DNA from: Amycolatopsis decaplanina DSM 44594
Lineage (GTDB): Bacteria > Actinomycetota > Actinomycetes > Mycobacteriales > Pseudonocardiaceae
DNA: 64,000 nucleotides
NCBI RefSeq assembly: GCF_000342005.1
Contig: NZ_AOHO01000026.1
Location: 1 to 64,000, forward strand
Direction of reading: 5' to 3'
Positions 17,589 to 26,606 of this stretch are shown here, one piece after another (position 1 is the stretch's first letter; the number at the start of each line of letters is the position of its first letter). The translations under genes were made by a program, and so were the position numbers. The notes below the pieces were generated by a model that worked only from the letters and a program-made list of their open reading frames with translations, was not told where the DNA came from and made no database searches.

Positions 17589-18272
17589 ATGGGTGAAGGG
17601 GCGAACCGCAGGTCGTCGTCGGTGGAGGACTACGTCCGGGTGATCTACGGGCTGGTGGAACGCGGTGAGGCCGTCACCAACACGTCGCTGGCCGGACGGC
17701 TGGAGGTCAGCCCTTCGTCCGCGTCCGGCATGGTCACCAAACTGTCCCAGCTGGGGCTGGTCGCGCACGTCCCGTACCGGGGGATCGAGCTGACCACCGA
17801 CGGCAGGCTGCTGGCCCGCTCGGTACTCCGCCGCCACCGGCTGATCGAGACCTACCTGGTGTCCGAACTCGGCTACACCTGGGACGAGGTGCACGCCGAG
17901 GCCGACGCGCTCGAACACGCGGTGTCGGACAGGCTCGTCGAACGGATCGCGGCGAAGCTCGGCAACCCGGTGCGCGACCCGCACGGCGACCCCATCCCCG
18001 CTCCCGACGGTTCCGTCGAGGAGATGCCGATGCGCATCCTCGACGACCTCCCACCCGGCGCGGTCGGCGAGATCGTCCGCGTCTGGGACACCGATCCGGA
18101 ACTCTTGCGTTACCTCACCGAACACTCCATCGGCCTCGGCGAGCGGATCGAGGTCGTCGAGCGCCAGCCGTTCGGCGGCCCGATGGTGGTCAAGGTCGGC
18201 TCGCCGCCGGACGCGGCGACACACGCCATCGGCAAGGAGATCGCGCAGGCGCTGTCGGTCGCGCTGCGCTGA
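17589..18272 (+). CDS. DtxR/MntR-family metal-dependent repressor
   Basis: A 227-residue regulator. The winged helix-turn-helix (about 10-65: SVEDYVRVIYGLVERGEAVTNTSLA...SPSSASGMVTKLSQLGL) is followed by the metal-binding dimerisation domain (EADALEHAVSDRL) and a C-terminal SH3-like FeoA domain (GEIVRVWDTDPELLRYL...). Where DtxR and IdeR have the metal-ligand Cys (EACRWEH), this protein has Asp (EADALEH), a pattern that favours manganese over iron; this is inference from the family. It starts 35 nt after the GNAT gene. Expected role: repression of metal uptake genes. Confidence 0.85.
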   Translation: MGEGANRRSSSVEDYVRVIYGLVERGEAVTNTSLAGRLEVSPSSASGMVTKLSQLGLVAHVPYRGIELTTDGRLLARSVLRRHRLIETYLVSELGYTWDEVHAEADALEHAVSDRLVERIAAKLGNPVRDPHGDPIPAPDGSVEEMPMRILDDLPPGAVGEIVRVWDTDPELLRYLTEHSIGLGERIEVVERQPFGGPMVVKVGSPPDAATHAIGKEIAQALSVALR

Positions 18273-18278
18273 GCCCGT

Positions 18279-18291
18279 GTCCACTGTGGAC
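18279..18291. repeat. 13-bp dispersed palindrome GTCCACTGTGGAC
   Basis: GTCCACTGTGGAC lies just after the MntR stop codon. The same motif, or one with central A, occurs at 3644-3656, 14049-14059, 24816-24828 and 35004-35015, mostly inside coding regions. Confidence 0.6.
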
Positions 18292-18460
18292 GCGTTTCGG
18301 ACGGGGCGCGCGGTGGGAATTTTCCCTACGTCCCTGCATAATCCGGCTCACGTGCACGTCACCCACATGCCGCACGGATAACTGATCGAAGACCCTTCCG
18401 ATCATGTGCCCCCGCGCCTAGGCTGCGTTTTTCCGGGTGGTTAGCGAGCGTGCGAAGGCG

Positions 18461-18847
18461 ATGACGATGACCGGTCAGCGGACACACACCATCGACCGGG
18501 GGGTGGCGGAAGGACGTGAACTCAGGCGGCTGCTGGAGACCGGGCCGTTCGCGGACGCCCTCAGAGCGGCGATCAGGGCGAGGGGTCTCGGCCTGGATCG
18601 GATCCGGTACCGGCTGAGAGGGCGGGGGTGCTCGGTCAGTCTCGCGACGCTGAGCCACTGGCAGTCCGGCCGCTGCCGTCCCGAACGGCCGGAATCCCTG
18701 CTGGTGCTCAAGAATCTCGAGGACATCCTCGGGGTGCCGCCGGAGTCCCTGTCGCGGCTTCTGGGACCGCCGCGCGGGCGGGCGGCCCGGTGTACGGTGC
18801 CCGGCGAGGGCCTCGTGATGAAGAGAGGCCGGGACACGGGAACGTAG
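18461..18847 (+). CDS. Helix-turn-helix DNA-binding protein
   Basis: A 128-residue basic protein. The central region (about 45-85) reads as a helix-turn-helix: LDRIRYRLRGRGCSVSLATLSHWQSGRCRPERPESLLVLKNLEDIL, close to XRE-type domains found widely in actinobacteria. No ligand or enzymatic domain follows; the tail is Arg/Gly-rich. I chose ATG 18461 since GAAGG stands just before it. An alcohol dehydrogenase gene starts 10 nt after its stop, so the two are co-transcribed and it may regulate that operon. Precise role unknown. Confidence 0.72.
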   Translation: MTMTGQRTHTIDRGVAEGRELRRLLETGPFADALRAAIRARGLGLDRIRYRLRGRGCSVSLATLSHWQSGRCRPERPESLLVLKNLEDILGVPPESLSRLLGPPRGRAARCTVPGEGLVMKRGRDTGT

Positions 18848-18857
18848 AGGAGCATCG

Positions 18858-19916
18858 GTGCGGGCGGTCGTCTTCGAGGAGTTCGGGGTGCTGCCCGAGG
18901 TGCGCGAGGTGCCGGATCCGTTCGCGCCGCCGGGCGGGGTGGTGATCGCCGTCAAGGCGACCGGGGTGTGCCGCAGCGACTGGCACTCCTGGCAGGGGCA
19001 CGACACGTCGGTGAAACTGCCGCACGTCGCCGGGCATGAACTCGCCGGCCGGATCGCGTCGCTCGGCGAGGGCGTCCGCGGCTGGTCGGCGGGCGACAGG
19101 GTGACGGTGCCGTTCGTCTGCGCCTGTGGCACCTGCGCCCAGTGCGCGGCCGGTGACCAGCAGATCTGCGACCGCGAGTTCCAGCCGGGAGCGACCCACT
19201 GGGGTTCGTTCGCCGAGTACGTCGCCATCGAAAACGCCGAGGTCAACCTCGTGGCGCTGCCGGACTCGCTGGCGTGTGCCGAGGCGGCGGCGCTGGGCTG
19301 CCGGTTCGGGACGGCGTTCCGGGCCGTGCTGCGCCAGGGCGGGGTCCGGCCCGGTCAGTGGGTCGCGGTCCACGGCTGTGGCGGTGTCGGCATCTCGGCG
19401 ATCCTGCTGGCCGTCGCGGCCGGTGCGTCGGTCGTCGCCGTCGACCCGTCGCCGCGGGCCAGGTCGCTGGCGACGCGGATGGGGGCCGTTTCGGCCGTCG
19501 ATCCGACCGCGTTCGAAGGCCACGAAGCCGTCGCCGCGCACGTGCGGGAGCTGGCGGGCGGCGGCGCGCACGTCTCCCTCGACTGCCTCGGCTCGCCGGT
19601 CACCTGCGCCGCCTCGATCGGCAGCCTCCGGAAGCGGGGGCGGCATGTCCAGGCCGGGCTGATGCCACCCGCGCAGGGCATCGCGCCGATCCCGATGCAC
19701 CGCGTGATCGGCGGGGAACTGGAGATCGTCGGCGTCCACGGGCTGCAGGCGCACGAGTACCCCGAGATGCTGCGGGTCGTGGAGACGGCCGGAATCGACC
19801 TCGAAGGCATGATCGGCAAGCGGGTCGGCCTCGACGACGTCCCCGCGGTACTCGCGGAGATGAACGACCCGGTGCCCGCACAGGCCGGGGTGACGGTGGT
19901 CGACTTCGCACCGTGA
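18858..19916 (+). CDS. Zinc-dependent alcohol dehydrogenase
   Basis: A 352-residue medium-chain dehydrogenase. Catalytic zinc ligands appear in GVCRSDWHSWQGH and PHVAGHELAGRI; structural-zinc cysteines are in CACGTCAQCAAGDQQIC (about 90-106); the nucleotide-binding Rossmann turn is HGCGGVGISAI (about 173). The likely cofactor is NAD(H), judged from the acidic end of the second strand (VVAVDPSPRARSL). It starts with GTG 18858, GAGG being 7-10 nt upstream. Substrate undetermined. Confidence 0.9.
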   Translation: MRAVVFEEFGVLPEVREVPDPFAPPGGVVIAVKATGVCRSDWHSWQGHDTSVKLPHVAGHELAGRIASLGEGVRGWSAGDRVTVPFVCACGTCAQCAAGDQQICDREFQPGATHWGSFAEYVAIENAEVNLVALPDSLACAEAAALGCRFGTAFRAVLRQGGVRPGQWVAVHGCGGVGISAILLAVAAGASVVAVDPSPRARSLATRMGAVSAVDPTAFEGHEAVAAHVRELAGGGAHVSLDCLGSPVTCAASIGSLRKRGRHVQAGLMPPAQGIAPIPMHRVIGGELEIVGVHGLQAHEYPEMLRVVETAGIDLEGMIGKRVGLDDVPAVLAEMNDPVPAQAGVTVVDFAP

Positions 19917-20127
19917 CCGGGTGAACGCACTGCGGTCAACCGGCCGATCGGAGTAGTCCGAAAGGTGGCTTCCGCCGGCACTTTGTGGCAGCTTTCTTCG
20001 CCGTGACAGTCATGGGCGCTCCGTCTCAGCCGCGTTTCGTCCAGCATGTGCTGCGCTGGTTCGCCGCGGCCGGCGCCATGGTGCGGGGTCACCGGATCAT
20101 CGGCGCGCGTCCTGGCAAACTCGACAC

Positions 20128-20748
20128 GTGGACGCGCTGATCCCTCGCCCGCGAACCGAAGTCGCGCCCGGTGCGGTGCATGTTCCCGGCTGGCTCGACC
20201 TCGACGAGCAACGCCGCTTGGTCGAAGCCTGCCGAGGCTGGCGCGGCTACCGCCGGACGCGGCTGCCGAACGGCGGCGTGATGTCGGTGCGGACGGTCTG
20301 CCTCGGCTGGCACTGGCATCCGTACCGGTACTCGAAGGTGACCGGCGACGGCTCGCCGGTGCTCCCCTTCCCCGGCTGGCTGGGCGACCTGGGCCGGCGG
20401 GCGGTCTCTTCCGCTTATGGCTCGTCGTCGTATGAGCCGGACATCGCGCTGGTGAACTTCTACGACTCCACCGCGAAAATGGGGCTGCATCAGGACAAGG
20501 ACGAGGCCTCGCTGGAGCCCGTCGTGTCGCTGAGCCTGGGGGACGCGTGTGTTTTCCGGTTCGGGAACACGTCCGATCGCGGGCGGCCCTATACGGACGT
20601 CGATCTGCGATCGGGGGATCTGTTCGTGTTCGGCGGGGAGTCGCGGCTGGCCTTCCACGGGGTGCCGAAGGTGCTGCCGGGGACCGCTGATCCGGAGTTG
20701 GGGCTGGTGGGGCGGTTGAACATCACTTTGCGGGTTTCGGGACTTTAG
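20128..20748 (+). CDS. alkB: AlkB-type 2-oxoglutarate dioxygenase
   Basis: A 206-residue Fe(II)/2-oxoglutarate dioxygenase that removes methyl groups from 1-methyladenine and 3-methylcytosine in DNA. Iron ligands are the HQD of GLHQDKDEA and the later His of LAFHGVPKV; the 2-oxoglutarate arginines sit in RLNITLRVSGL. The active-site wall LVNFYDSTAKMGLHQDKDE matches bacterial AlkB closely. It starts at GTG. The stop overlaps that of the convergent tyrosine phosphatase by 4 nt. The 211 nt upstream show no recognisable element. Confidence 0.92.
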   Translation: MDALIPRPRTEVAPGAVHVPGWLDLDEQRRLVEACRGWRGYRRTRLPNGGVMSVRTVCLGWHWHPYRYSKVTGDGSPVLPFPGWLGDLGRRAVSSAYGSSSYEPDIALVNFYDSTAKMGLHQDKDEASLEPVVSLSLGDACVFRFGNTSDRGRPYTDVDLRSGDLFVFGGESRLAFHGVPKVLPGTADPELGLVGRLNITLRVSGL

Positions 20749-21446
20749 GTGGTCAGGCGGGCGTGCAGGGCGGCCAGTTCGGCATCGGACAGACCGTTGC
20801 CGAGAAGGAAGTCCGGCATCGTCAACGATGTGATCGTCGAGGTCAGCGATGCTTCGAAGGTGGTGCCGCGAGCCGCGAGAAGTTCGGTCACCGCGGCCAG
20901 CTGGTCACGGAAACCGAGCTCGTCGTACCGCTGCTTCATCCGGTCGTAGGTCAGCAGGTAGTCGGCCACGATCTCCTCCGGCGCCGCTCCGGCGAACGTG
21001 AGCAACACCAGGGCCAGCAGCCCGGTCCGGTCCTTGCCGCCGGCGCAGTGGAAGAGCACGCACCCCGGCGCGGCGTTGGCGATCGCCCGCACTGCGGTGA
21101 TCACCGGCTCGGGGTGCTCCGCCAGCATCGCCGGGAAGTACAGCGGTGAGGCCAAGTGGTCGATCTTCTTCCATCGTTCGTAGAACGGTGTGCCGACCGG
21201 GTCCAGCGGGGCGTGAACGGTCGTGACTCCCGCCGGTCTCGGCGCGCGGTCCGGCTCGCGCTCTCCGGAATCGCGCAGATCGACCACAGTGCGGACCCCA
21301 TACGCCCAAGCGGCTGCCCAACCTGCCTCGTTCAAGCGCGTCGGTGCCTCCATCCGGACCACCGCACGCGGCCTGACCCGCCCCAGTCCGCCGAGGTCCC
21401 GGCCATTGACACACCCGTCCCAGGAGAGCTCTCTGTTTCTGGTCAC
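20745..21446 (-). CDS. Tyrosine-protein phosphatase (Y_phosphatase3)
   Basis: About 233 residues. The P-loop HCAGGKDRTG (CX5R, catalytic Cys and Arg) lies near residue 138, preceded by an N-terminal SWDGCVNGRDLGGLG segment and VRTVVDLRDSGE, all typical of the MptpB-like family of protein or lipid phosphatases. I take GTG 21446 as start because the conserved region begins directly after it; the open frame runs 28 codons further upstream. No signal peptide. Confidence 0.86.
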   Translation of the reverse strand: MTRNRELSWDGCVNGRDLGGLGRVRPRAVVRMEAPTRLNEAGWAAAWAYGVRTVVDLRDSGEREPDRAPRPAGVTTVHAPLDPVGTPFYERWKKIDHLASPLYFPAMLAEHPEPVITAVRAIANAAPGCVLFHCAGGKDRTGLLALVLLTFAGAAPEEIVADYLLTYDRMKQRYDELGFRDQLAAVTELLAARGTTFEASLTSTITSLTMPDFLLGNGLSDAELAALHARLTT

Positions 21447-21672
21447 AGTCCACAAGACGGGTGACGTCCCCTCTTGGTTGATCCCGGTCAACCCGTCTTC
21501 CGGAGTGTGACGACAGCTGATAGTTCGCATCGCGGTCGTGGTGCGACCTGGTGATCGCCTCGAACGACAGATGATGGTGGCACGAAAAACAGGCGCTAGT
21601 TGGCATGCACGAGGCGGTTCCGAGTTCGGTTGGACGCCGAGCAGTGACTGCGGCGTCGCGAGGTCGTGCTTC

Positions 21673-21951
21673 CTACTGAGTCGCGCGTTGGCGGCGTGAT
21701 GCCTCGTTAGCGCCTGCGTGGTCGATCGAGCGTAGGGCCTCGTATGGCGTACGGCCTGTTGCCTCGGCGAGAGCCGTGACCGCCGGCGCAGCCAGCGCGG
21801 TCAGATTTAACGCTGCCAGCACCGCGTCCTCTTTGATGGCGGAGTCGGTGATGTTGTAGACGTCCGCGTCGTCGTCGGCCAGGTAGGCCGCTACGCCTTC
21901 AACCGCGGCGCCGCGCATGGCCGTGTGCATCCTACGTTCGCTGTTCGACAC
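21673..21951 (-). CDS. Hypothetical small protein
   Basis: A 92-residue helical protein. GGAGG stands 8 nt before GTG 21951, which decides the start. The sequence is rich in Ala and Asp (AAVEGVAAYLADDDADVYNITDSAIKEDAVLAALNLTALAAPAVTALAEATG) with no known motif. Base composition of 21450-22230 is visibly less GC-rich than the neighbours, which together with the adjacent DUF222/HNH gene suggests acquired DNA. Function unknown. Confidence 0.5.
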   Translation of the reverse strand: MSNSERRMHTAMRGAAVEGVAAYLADDDADVYNITDSAIKEDAVLAALNLTALAAPAVTALAEATGRTPYEALRSIDHAGANEASRRQRATQ

Positions 21952-22173
21952 GAAGCCAGCCTCCACCCTGGCGTCCGCTCATGCCGCAGACCGGGGCGTT
22001 CGCGCGAAGTTGTGGCTGATCCAGCCGATCATCGGCCAACCGCCACGCTCGACTGGCCGGTGAAGCGATCAGTCACACACAGATGCGGTCGCGCATCGCT
22101 GATGTGCCATGTCAACTAGCGCTGGGAGATGCCACCTATCACCTGTCGTCACACGGAGGGCGGTCTAGTCTGA

Positions 22174-22205
22174 ATACGTACTACATGAATGTGTCTAGTA
22201 CGTAT
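22174..22205. promoter_or_regulatory. Inverted repeat upstream of the HNH gene
   Basis: ATACGTACTA (22174-22183) and TAGTACGTAT (22196-22205) are exact inverted arms 12 nt apart; a smaller palindrome ACATGAATGT lies between them (22183-22192). It ends 8 nt before the first possible start codon of the HNH gene and probably is an operator or promoter element. Confidence 0.6.
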
Positions 22206-22213
22206 GTTCGACT

Positions 22214-23488
22214 GTGGGTAGCGTTGTTGGCGTGGCCAGTGAAAACGCATCCCCGAAGACGCCTACCGAGTGGTGGCGCGTCGACACGGCTGTGTTGCAT
22301 GCCCGCAAACAGGAACTGGAGATATTGAAGCGTCAGCTGGATGCCGAACAGAACGCGATCCTCGCGGAAATCAATACTCGCGGAGTTCGTGGATGTTCTG
22401 GTCATTCGACGTTGGCGGCGATGATTTTCGAGGACTTTCTTGTGACGGACAAGGAAGCGAAGGACCGTGCTGATCGGGTGCTGGCCTTGTATCCCGGTCC
22501 GTCCATCGGTGGCGACTCCGTCCCGCCTCTCGCCCCATTGACCGCCGAGGCGGCTGCAGAGGGTGCGATCGGTGGTTCGCAGATCGACGCGATCATCCGC
22601 ACCCTGGCGCGGATCCCGTCCACGGTTCCCGAGGAGAAGGTGCGGGGTGGGGAGAAGATCCTCGTCGATCTCGCCCGTCATGCCGGTCCACGTCAGATCG
22701 CCCAGGCTGGTCGGCGCCTGCTGGACAAACTCGATCCCGACGGGAAAGAACCTCGCAACGAGGATCCGAAAGATGCGCGGCCTGAGTTGCGGTTCGTCAA
22801 ACACCGCGACGGGACGCTGGGTCTCAAGGGCACCCTGGATCTGGAAACGTATGCGCGGTTGAAGTCGGACCTGGACCCGATGGCCAAGCCTCACAAGGCT
22901 ATCGATGGCGTCCGGGACTCTCGTACTCAGGATGAGCGTTACGGGGATGCTTTCACCGACTACGTCCGGCTCAAGACCACCAGCCGGAACCTGCCTGGGC
23001 AGGCGGCTGAAGCCACGCACATCTTGGTGACCATGTCCTACGAGGACCTGATCGACGACCTCGGCGAAGCCCACCTGGATCTGGTGGGACCGATCAGTGC
23101 GACCGACGCCCGCATCCTCGCCTGCGACGCCCGCGTGCGGCCCGGAGTCCTCGGCACCGCGGGAGAACCCCTCGACATCGGCCGCTCCAAACGCACCGTG
23201 TCGCTAGCGCAGAAGTACGCGTTGACCCTTCGAGATGGCGGCTGCGCGTTCCCCGGCTGTGATATGCCGGTACCCCGCTGTACTGCTCACCACATCGTTT
23301 TCTGGCGACATCACGGCGAAACGAAGATCGACAATCTCGTCCTGCTCTGCACGAAGCATCACCGGTTGATCCATCACAGTGAATGGAAAGTCCGGATCGC
23401 CCAGGACGGGCTGCCGGAGTTCACCGCACCCGCCTACCTCGACCCCGCCGGGGAACCGAGGCGCAACACCATGCACCTGCGGACATAG
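22214..23488 (+). CDS. DUF222 / HNH endonuclease (13E12 family)
   Basis: A protein of 418-424 residues (starts at GTG 22214 or 22232; neither has a clear ribosome binding site). An N-terminal DUF222 helical region is followed by a C-terminal HNH nuclease with CAFPGCDMPVPRCTAHHIVFWRHHG, LVLLCTKHHRLIHHSEW: two zinc-type cysteine pairs and the HH...N...H catalytic pattern. Such genes are repeated many times in actinobacterial genomes (REP13E12 of mycobacteria) and are suspected mobile or mobility-associated nucleases. Codon use is less GC-biased than that of the genes around it. Confidence 0.88.
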   Translation: MGSVVGVASENASPKTPTEWWRVDTAVLHARKQELEILKRQLDAEQNAILAEINTRGVRGCSGHSTLAAMIFEDFLVTDKEAKDRADRVLALYPGPSIGGDSVPPLAPLTAEAAAEGAIGGSQIDAIIRTLARIPSTVPEEKVRGGEKILVDLARHAGPRQIAQAGRRLLDKLDPDGKEPRNEDPKDARPELRFVKHRDGTLGLKGTLDLETYARLKSDLDPMAKPHKAIDGVRDSRTQDERYGDAFTDYVRLKTTSRNLPGQAAEATHILVTMSYEDLIDDLGEAHLDLVGPISATDARILACDARVRPGVLGTAGEPLDIGRSKRTVSLAQKYALTLRDGGCAFPGCDMPVPRCTAHHIVFWRHHGETKIDNLVLLCTKHHRLIHHSEWKVRIAQDGLPEFTAPAYLDPAGEPRRNTMHLRT

Positions 23489-23568
23489 GCCGAGCCACGC
23501 GAACCCCTCCGGAACCGACTCCTGTCGCCCCTGCAATCAGGCACCTAATCGCGCCAACCAACGCGCCC

Positions 23569-24426
23569 TCAGGCGAGCCGGAACCGCACCCGCTGCCCCG
23601 GCCGCACCTGAGCGGCCAGATCCAGATCCGCTTCCTCCACCACCGCGATCACCGGATAACCCCCGGTCACCGGGTGGTCGGCAAGGAACAGGATCGGCTG
23701 CCCCGAAGGGGGGACCTGCAACGCGCCCGGCACGGCGGCCTCGGGCGGCAACTCGCCGCCACGTGCCCGCGACAACACGGGACCCTCCAGCCGCACGCCC
23801 ACCCGATCGACGTCGGCGGTGGCGGCGTACCCGGAAGAGACCAAAGTGGACAGTGCTCCGGAGGTGAACCAGGAAACCCGCGGACCGGCGGTGATCCGCA
23901 AGACCGGTTCGTCCGCGAGGGGTGCGCGAGGCGCCAGGTCGACACCGGGGTGGGCCAGTACCCGCTGCCCCACCGGCAAGGTCATCCCGGCCGAAAGCGC
24001 GGGCGGGCCGAGCTTGCCGAGGGTGTCGGTCGCCCGCGCGCCCAGCACCGGCGGGACGTCGATGCCGCCGCGCACGGCGACATAGCACCGCAAACCCCGG
24101 GAAGCCATGCCGAGTACGAGTTCATCGCCGGGACCGGCCGAAATCGGGGAATCCGGGCCGACAGCCCGCGCGCCGACGGTGATCGAGCAGGGCGCGCCGG
24201 TGACGGCGACGGTCGCCGGAGCCGGGAACCGCAGGACGAGACCGCCCAGGACGCACTCCAAGGCCGCGTGCCCCTCCGGGTTCCCGACCAGCCGGTTCGC
24301 CAGCCGCAGTGAACCGCGGTCGGCGGCACCGGACCGGCCGACGCCGATCGCGGCCAGCCCCGGCCGCCCGAGATCCTGCACGGTGGCGAAAACCCCGGGG
24401 CGGACCACTTCGATCTTCGCGGTCAT
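23569..24426 (-). CDS. pxpC: 5-oxoprolinase subunit C
   Basis: A 285-residue protein of the KipA/PxpC (biotin-dependent carboxyltransferase-like) family. VVRPGVFATVQDLGRPGLAAIGVGRSGAAD at the start and PSGQPILFLADHPVTGGYPVIAVV near the end are diagnostic. With PxpA and PxpB it forms the ATP-dependent 5-oxoprolinase that opens pyroglutamate to glutamate. Last gene of a five-gene operon; its ATG overlaps the stop of pxpB (4 nt). Confidence 0.92.
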   Translation of the reverse strand: MTAKIEVVRPGVFATVQDLGRPGLAAIGVGRSGAADRGSLRLANRLVGNPEGHAALECVLGGLVLRFPAPATVAVTGAPCSITVGARAVGPDSPISAGPGDELVLGMASRGLRCYVAVRGGIDVPPVLGARATDTLGKLGPPALSAGMTLPVGQRVLAHPGVDLAPRAPLADEPVLRITAGPRVSWFTSGALSTLVSSGYAATADVDRVGVRLEGPVLSRARGGELPPEAAVPGALQVPPSGQPILFLADHPVTGGYPVIAVVEEADLDLAAQVRPGQRVRFRLA

Positions 24427-25028
24427 GAAGTGAACCGGATCCGGGTACCGGGAGCCAGCAGGTTCGGCGGCTCCCGCTCGACGTCCCACACCGGCAGCGT
24501 GGTCCGCCCGATCAGTTGCCAGCCGCCGGGCGAGGCGTTCGGGTACACCGCCGTGTACTCGCCCGCGATCGCGACCGACCCGGCGGGCACCCGGGTGCGC
24601 GGGCTCGTCCGGCGCGGGAGGTGCAGCGCGGGATCGAGTCCGGTCAAATACGCGAAACCCGGGGCGAAACCGCAGAACGCCGAGACATAGGTCCCGTCCT
24701 CGTGCCGCCGGACGACCGCTTCCGCCGACATGCCGGCGGCGGCCGCGACGTCGGCCAGATCCGGGCCGTCGTAGCGCACCGGCACGACGATCTCGGCGGC
24801 CTCGCGCGGTTCTATGTCCACTGTGGACTGATGGAGAACGTCCTCGGCGAGCCGATCGTGGTGTGTCCGGCCAGGGTCGAACCGGATGAGCAGGGTCCGC
24901 GCGGCCGGGACCAGTTCGAGGACGCCGTCCGGCGGGTCCTGCTCCAGTGACGCGTGCAACCCGAGCACCTCCGACGGATCGTCGAAGTCGACCATGGCCG
25001 CACGCGCCCCGTAGGGCAGCACCCGCAT
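24423..25028 (-). CDS. pxpB: 5-oxoprolinase subunit B
   Basis: A 201-residue KipI/PxpB-family protein. MRVLPYGARAAMVDFDD opens it, and the cyclophilin-like core carries CGFAPGFAYLTGL and SVAIAGEYTAVYPNASPGGWQLIGRT, both diagnostic. Works together with PxpA and PxpC on 5-oxoproline. Its start ATG overlaps the pxpA stop. The palindrome GTCCACTGTGGAC at 24816-24828 lies within this gene. Confidence 0.92.
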   Translation of the reverse strand: MRVLPYGARAAMVDFDDPSEVLGLHASLEQDPPDGVLELVPAARTLLIRFDPGRTHHDRLAEDVLHQSTVDIEPREAAEIVVPVRYDGPDLADVAAAAGMSAEAVVRRHEDGTYVSAFCGFAPGFAYLTGLDPALHLPRRTSPRTRVPAGSVAIAGEYTAVYPNASPGGWQLIGRTTLPVWDVEREPPNLLAPGTRIRFTS

Positions 25029-25786
25029 CACGCGGTCCCGAGGAACGATCCGATGTGGACACCGGACGCGCCGAGTCCCGCGCGGATCCGTCGCGCCAGT
25101 TCGACGGCGCCGGGCGTATCGCCGTGCACGCACAGCGAATGCGGCTGAAGTGCCAGTTCGGTCCCGTCGTCGGCGACGACCTTGCCGGTGGTCGCCATCG
25201 TGACCGCCCGTTCGGCCACCTCGTCGGCGTCGTGGAGCACGGCGCCAGGCAGTTTCCGGGAGACCAGAAGGCCCTCGGCCGTGTACGCGCGGTCCGCGAA
25301 CGCCTCGGCGTACGCGGGGTACCCGGCTTTTTCGGCTTGCTTGGCCATTTCCGACCCTGGCGGGCACAGCAGCGCGAGCCCGGGATGGAACCGCCGGATC
25401 CCTTCGACCACCGCGGCCGCCTGCTCCGGGTCCACCGCGGCCGTGTTGTACAACGCACCGTGCGGTTTGACGTACCGCACCCGTGCCCCCGCCGCGCGGG
25501 CGAACGCGTCGAGGGCGCCGATCTGGTAGAGCACGTCATCGGCCAGGTCGGCGGGGGCGACGTCCATCGCCCGCCGCCCGAATCCGGCCAGATCGCGGTA
25601 GGCGACGTGGGCGCCGATGACGACGCCCCGCATCGCCGCGCGTTCGCAGACACGCCGCATCACCGACGGGTCGCCGGCGTGAAACCCGCAAGCGACGTTC
25701 GCGCTGGTGACGATGTCGAGCATGGCGTCGTCATCGCCCATTTTCCAGGCGCCGAAACTCTCGCCGAGATCACTGTTGAGATCCAT
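25028..25786 (-). CDS. pxpA: 5-oxoprolinase subunit A (LamB/YcsF)
   Basis: A 252-residue LamB/YcsF protein. [40 protein letters not shown] at the start and RVRYVKPHGALYN are diagnostic active-site segments. It is the subunit that begins 5-oxoproline processing by PxpABC. ATG overlaps the stop of the upstream DUF1445 gene, giving strict translational coupling within the operon. Confidence 0.93.
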   Translation of the reverse strand: MDLNSDLGESFGAWKMGDDDAMLDIVTSANVACGFHAGDPSVMRRVCERAAMRGVVIGAHVAYRDLAGFGRRAMDVAPADLADDVLYQIGALDAFARAAGARVRYVKPHGALYNTAAVDPEQAAAVVEGIRRFHPGLALLCPPGSEMAKQAEKAGYPAYAEAFADRAYTAEGLLVSRKLPGAVLHDADEVAERAVTMATTGKVVADDGTELALQPHSLCVHGDTPGAVELARRIRAGLGASGVHIGSFLGTA

Positions 25787-26580
25787 CAGGCCACCCTGAA
25801 CTCACTGTCGAGTTTGTCGGTCACGAACATGTAGCCCGGCGCGTGCGTGATCGCGAACGGTGGCCGCGAGGCCATCAGCGCCGCCTGCGGGGTCACGCCG
25901 CACGCCCAGAACACCGGCACGTCACCGGGTTCCGCGTCGACCGGGTCCCCGAAATCCGGCTTGCCGAGATCGGCGATGCCGAGCGCGGCGGGATCGCCGA
26001 TGTGCACCGGCGCACCGTGCACGGCGGGCATCCCGCGGGTGATGCGCACGGCGTCGTCCACGCGGTCTTCGGGGATCTGCCGCATCGAGACCACCATCGG
26101 CCCGTGCAGCCGCCCGGCCGGCACGCATTCGCGGTTCGTCACGTACATCGCCACGTTGCGGCCCTGGTCGACGTGCCGCAGCGGGATGCCTTCGGCGGCC
26201 AGCGCCGATTCGAAGGTGAAACTGCAGCCGATCGAGAACGCGACCATGTCGCTGCGCCACAACCCGCTCGCGTCCGTGAGCTCGCCGGACAGCGCGCCGT
26301 TCTGCCAGACGCGATAACGCGGCAGGTCGGTGCGCAGATCCGCGCCGACGGCCAGCCGGGTCGACGGGTCGCCGGGGTCGCTGACGTCGAGCACCGGACA
26401 GGGCTGCGGGTTCCGCTGGCAGAACAGCAGGACGTCGTAAGCCCAGTCCTCGGGGACGGCGATCAGGTTGGTCTGGGTGAACCCGTTCGACCAGCCCGTT
26501 GTCGGCTTGGCCGTGCCCGCGCGGAACAGGGTGCGGGCCTCGCCGGGGGACAACGTCGCCGGTTCGCCGAAGGTGGTCAT
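25786..26580 (-). CDS. DUF1445 (YcsI-like) putative hydro-lyase
   Basis: A 264-residue member of the DUF1445/UPF0317 family. Typical segments are [41 protein letters not shown] and [16 protein letters not shown]. In Bacillus subtilis the homologue ycsI lies in the operon of ycsF and kipIA, so its presence here with pxpABC is the standard arrangement. The reaction is unproven; an amino-acid cyclase or lyase step feeding 5-oxoproline metabolism is plausible. Confidence 0.88.
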   Translation of the reverse strand: MTTFGEPATLSPGEARTLFRAGTAKPTTGWSNGFTQTNLIAVPEDWAYDVLLFCQRNPQPCPVLDVSDPGDPSTRLAVGADLRTDLPRYRVWQNGALSGELTDASGLWRSDMVAFSIGCSFTFESALAAEGIPLRHVDQGRNVAMYVTNRECVPAGRLHGPMVVSMRQIPEDRVDDAVRITRGMPAVHGAPVHIGDPAALGIADLGKPDFGDPVDAEPGDVPVFWACGVTPQAALMASRPPFAITHAPGYMFVTDKLDSEFRVA

Positions 26581-26606
26581 CGCGGTGCCTCCTCTTCCGA
26601 TCGTGG

